Made by a program: the position numbers and the translations under genes. Under the pieces are notes generated by a model. It did not search any database and was not told where the DNA came from. It worked only from the letters and a program-made list of their open reading frames with translations. A stretch of DNA of 64,000 nucleotides from Nemopilema nomurai. Taxonomy: Eukaryota > Cnidaria > Scyphozoa > Rhizostomeae > Rhizostomatidae. The stretch spans positions 1,398,001 to 1,462,000 of the forward strand of contig ML133471.1 of the NCBI GenBank assembly GCA_003864495.1, written 5' to 3'. This document shows, piece after piece, positions 61,457 through 64,000 of the stretch. Each line of letters starts with the position of its first letter. Position 1 is the stretch's first letter.

Positions 61457-64000
61457 GTCGAGTTCAACAAACAACGAAAGGGCACGAGAAGAGACAAAGC
61501 TATCGAAACTAAATAGGCAAACAGGCAGAGAAAAACGATAAGTCGCTCTAACCTAAAACACCGCTGCCAAATGAAGGATAAAAGAGGAAGGTAAAACAAG
61601 CAAAAAAAGGTAAAACAACAAAAATGCTTCCGGACTAAAACGAAAACGATGCCCGCGAGATGTTGCCAGTCGACAGAGAGAAATCATCTGCAGATATCCA
61701 AGGGCGGGACAAGCTCTTCGATTGTATTTATTTCAACTTACAGGAACAAAACAGGAGGGGATCGCGACCTTTTAGAAACCTATGAAAACACGTTAATCCC
61801 AAGTGCACCAGGAACCTGCTTCTGTCACTGTAAAATATACAGGAACGAAAACAAGATGAGCACAGCGCAAGAGCAGCAAGGTCGACCTCTGAATTGGCCA
61901 AGTCACAATATGATTAGGACAATGGGCTGAAGATAAACAAAATCTTGGCGCTGCTCTGCCAACGCTGTGATATTTGGTGCGTGGATGTACATTACCGAGC
62001 CGGAGCACAGCGCTGCGGTTTCGCCACTATGGACATTCCTGTTTACGCATCTACACTACGCAGGCAGTGCGTGTCAAGGAGCGCAGCCTCGCCACCGCAA
62101 GCAAATACCAATTTCCCCTATTTCAAAAAGGTAAATACTTTCTACGGTACCCGCTAATATTCTTTGTGGACATCTATCCGGACAAGAGGATGAATCTATC
62201 CGGTGCGGTGGACCAATGGCAACAACTACAAACAGATGAGTTGCACTTACAACAGAGCTAAAATGCATGTCCAATCGAAGTGCTGTGTCTCCGATTTTAT
62301 TGAAGCGCGCTGTACATTTTGGCAGGACAGCCGGTTGTTGCAGAATACGCACCCACAAGCAACTACTGCGTAAAAATGAAATGTGAACGCTTTTTTCAGA
62401 TCTATATATGAAGTGGCACGCATGTAGTTTGATTCGGTTTTGACAGCAGCAGCAAACTATAGTCTTAGCCTCTGGCTTTTGCCGTCTCTGCCTAACGTTA
62501 TTTAGCAAAATAGCAAAATAATTTGCCCTCAATTCGGACTTGAGTTTGCCAAAAAGTCTGTTTTGTTATCATAGAATAAAAAAACGACGATCTCCTTATG
62601 TACTCAACTTCTCTTATCAGAGGCAAATTGAAAACCAAATTAGCAACACAACGCGAAAAATGTCTCCCATATTGAAACAACAGTCGAAATATGTTAACAA
62701 GCTTTTACGTGAAAGGAAATTGCAAAGTACTGCGGTGTGAAGTTTTGTTTCAGGGCTTTGGTGAACTTTACAAAGTAATTTTGAAATGAAAAACATTTCA
62801 GGGGCACCCTGTGTTGAAATGACCACAAAGGCTCTAGAATTACTAAGCCATCGATATTTTTGTCCATCTTTCAAGCTACAAACTCTATGGGAAACACTGA
62901 AGTTAGGGCCAGATTAAAAAACAAACGTTATCATTTGTCGTAATTCAGACTAAAATGGCGTTAATTTTTGTAGATTGTTCGTTTGCCCATATCTACCAAG
63001 GGTTGGTAACTTGCGTCGAACTCCTCTGAAAAGCATTGTTTCCCAATATTATTAATCCGATTTCAAAAGTTCGTGGCTCACACCAGTTAGTGAGCAAGAA
63101 GACTGTGACCTAGCCCTACATCCTTTGGATACAATTTCGCTTTAGTTGCACAAGCCACGTATACAAACTGCAGTGACGTCACGTTGAAAATTGTGCCCAG
63201 ATCTCTATGTAAGCCTCCCTCATCAGGCGCACACACAGCCAGAAAACGATTCTTCGCGGATGACAAGAAACTTTTATATATCACTCAACATCTCATATCA
63301 CCATATTTGATACTAAGGTTAATTGCTTGTCATTCAAATTATGGACCTGGAAATTTAGCAAGAGGCATCCTGTGTCAAAAATAATTAGGCCCAATACGCC
63401 CTTTTGTGAAAGCCAGTCAGGTCAAGCTCATGGTAGATTCCCAGACTGTGTGGAATTTCGTTGCTCAAGTAAATAATGAAATTAATGGCGTGACCTTTAA
63501 ACTGAAGGTGAATAAATAAAATTTTAGGTTTCCGGTGTTTGTTCTGATATCTTAACTAGAGAATTAACTAGAGAATGAACTAGAGGGATATCAAATAAAA
63601 TTAACTAGAGGGATATCAACTGTTTCAAAGAACATAGCACACTATCATTACTGACTCAAATTTTGTTTACGTCGAGCGTTTACATTAGGCACCGGAACAG
63701 GAATTTTGACGAATGGCAAAGCTGCCCGTGGTCTTGGATTTGACAAATTAAAAACTGTTCCCTTAAAGATAATATAATAGTAATAAAATAGGTTCGAATA
63801 TTGTAACAGCAAGGCAGGCGACTTCCAAGAACAACGGTCCCTTCCAACGAAGAAGTTTGTATTACAGCTCCATCGAAATCTCCTTCCTGAAAAATGACTC
63901 CAGAGACCGCGGATGCATTTGAACTCTAGGTGGAATTAGCATACAACGCATTGCATTGTCAAAGAGGATCCGCGGAAGAAATTTCACTACTAATCAAGCG
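61457..64000. other. Upstream region of RXR and window end; no further gene seen
   Basis: Short frames only. The longest (62532-62074, minus, 152 codons) has no known domain and no homologue I recognise. There is a small repeat at 63542-63620. No RNA gene seen. Confidence 0.45.
63542..63620. repeat. Imperfect AACTAGAGxxAT repeats
   Basis: The sequence 'taactagagaat' occurs twice, then 'gaactagagggatatcaa' and 'taactagagggatatcaa', giving two levels of repetition. Confidence 0.8.

Noticed and set aside
62074..62532. 152-codon minus-strand ORF near the window end
   Set aside because: Cys/Arg-rich with no ordered motif or domain. A search of this peptide would be decisive; I could not support it.

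Overview
This looks like a stretch of animal nuclear DNA. It has split genes with GT-AG introns, AT-rich non-coding sequence and many simple repeats, and its metazoan gene families include a Cys-loop receptor, glutamate carboxypeptidase II, SKI2 helicase, an RXR nuclear receptor and a rhodopsin-class GPCR. An early-branching animal such as a cnidarian fits best. A true RXR favours a medusozoan (jellyfish-like) source over an anemone like Nematostella, in which RXR has been reported missing. That species inference rests on background knowledge, not on a search.

Layout: (1) 772-4989, minus: a Cys-loop (nicotinic-type) receptor subunit, with one small exon not found. (2) 6965-24012, plus: a complete 17-exon M28 glutamate carboxypeptidase II-like gene. 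All its splice phases close to a 742-residue protein that keeps every zinc ligand but not the glutamate-binding residues. (3) 26093-38365, minus: about 25 exons of the SKI2 (SKIV2L) RNA helicase, with a possible first exon at 38988-39035. One N-terminal exon is exactly one base short of a closed frame. (4) 39277-40143, plus: an intronless RING-type protein, head-to-head with the helicase. (5) 41021-41908, minus: an intronless class A GPCR preceded by a 25-codon upstream ORF whose stop overlaps its start codon. (6) 44078-61456, minus: an RXR-type nuclear receptor in six exons, of which the first, 6 kb upstream, is inferred from phase. The rest is introns and intergenic DNA with tandem repeats and a few possible transposon remnants.

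The genes do not form one pathway. Two points may link parts of the window. One helicase intron carries four AGGTCA-like half-sites in DR3/DR4 spacing, the type of site RXR heterodimers bind, about 20 kb from the RXR gene. The helicase and RING genes may share a short bidirectional promoter. I saw no convincing tRNA, rRNA or CRISPR. I found no wholly new system. The most unusual items are the altered carboxypeptidase pocket, the GPCR upstream ORF, the nuclear-receptor half-site cluster, and a possible internal RXR promoter that would make a form without the DNA-binding domain.
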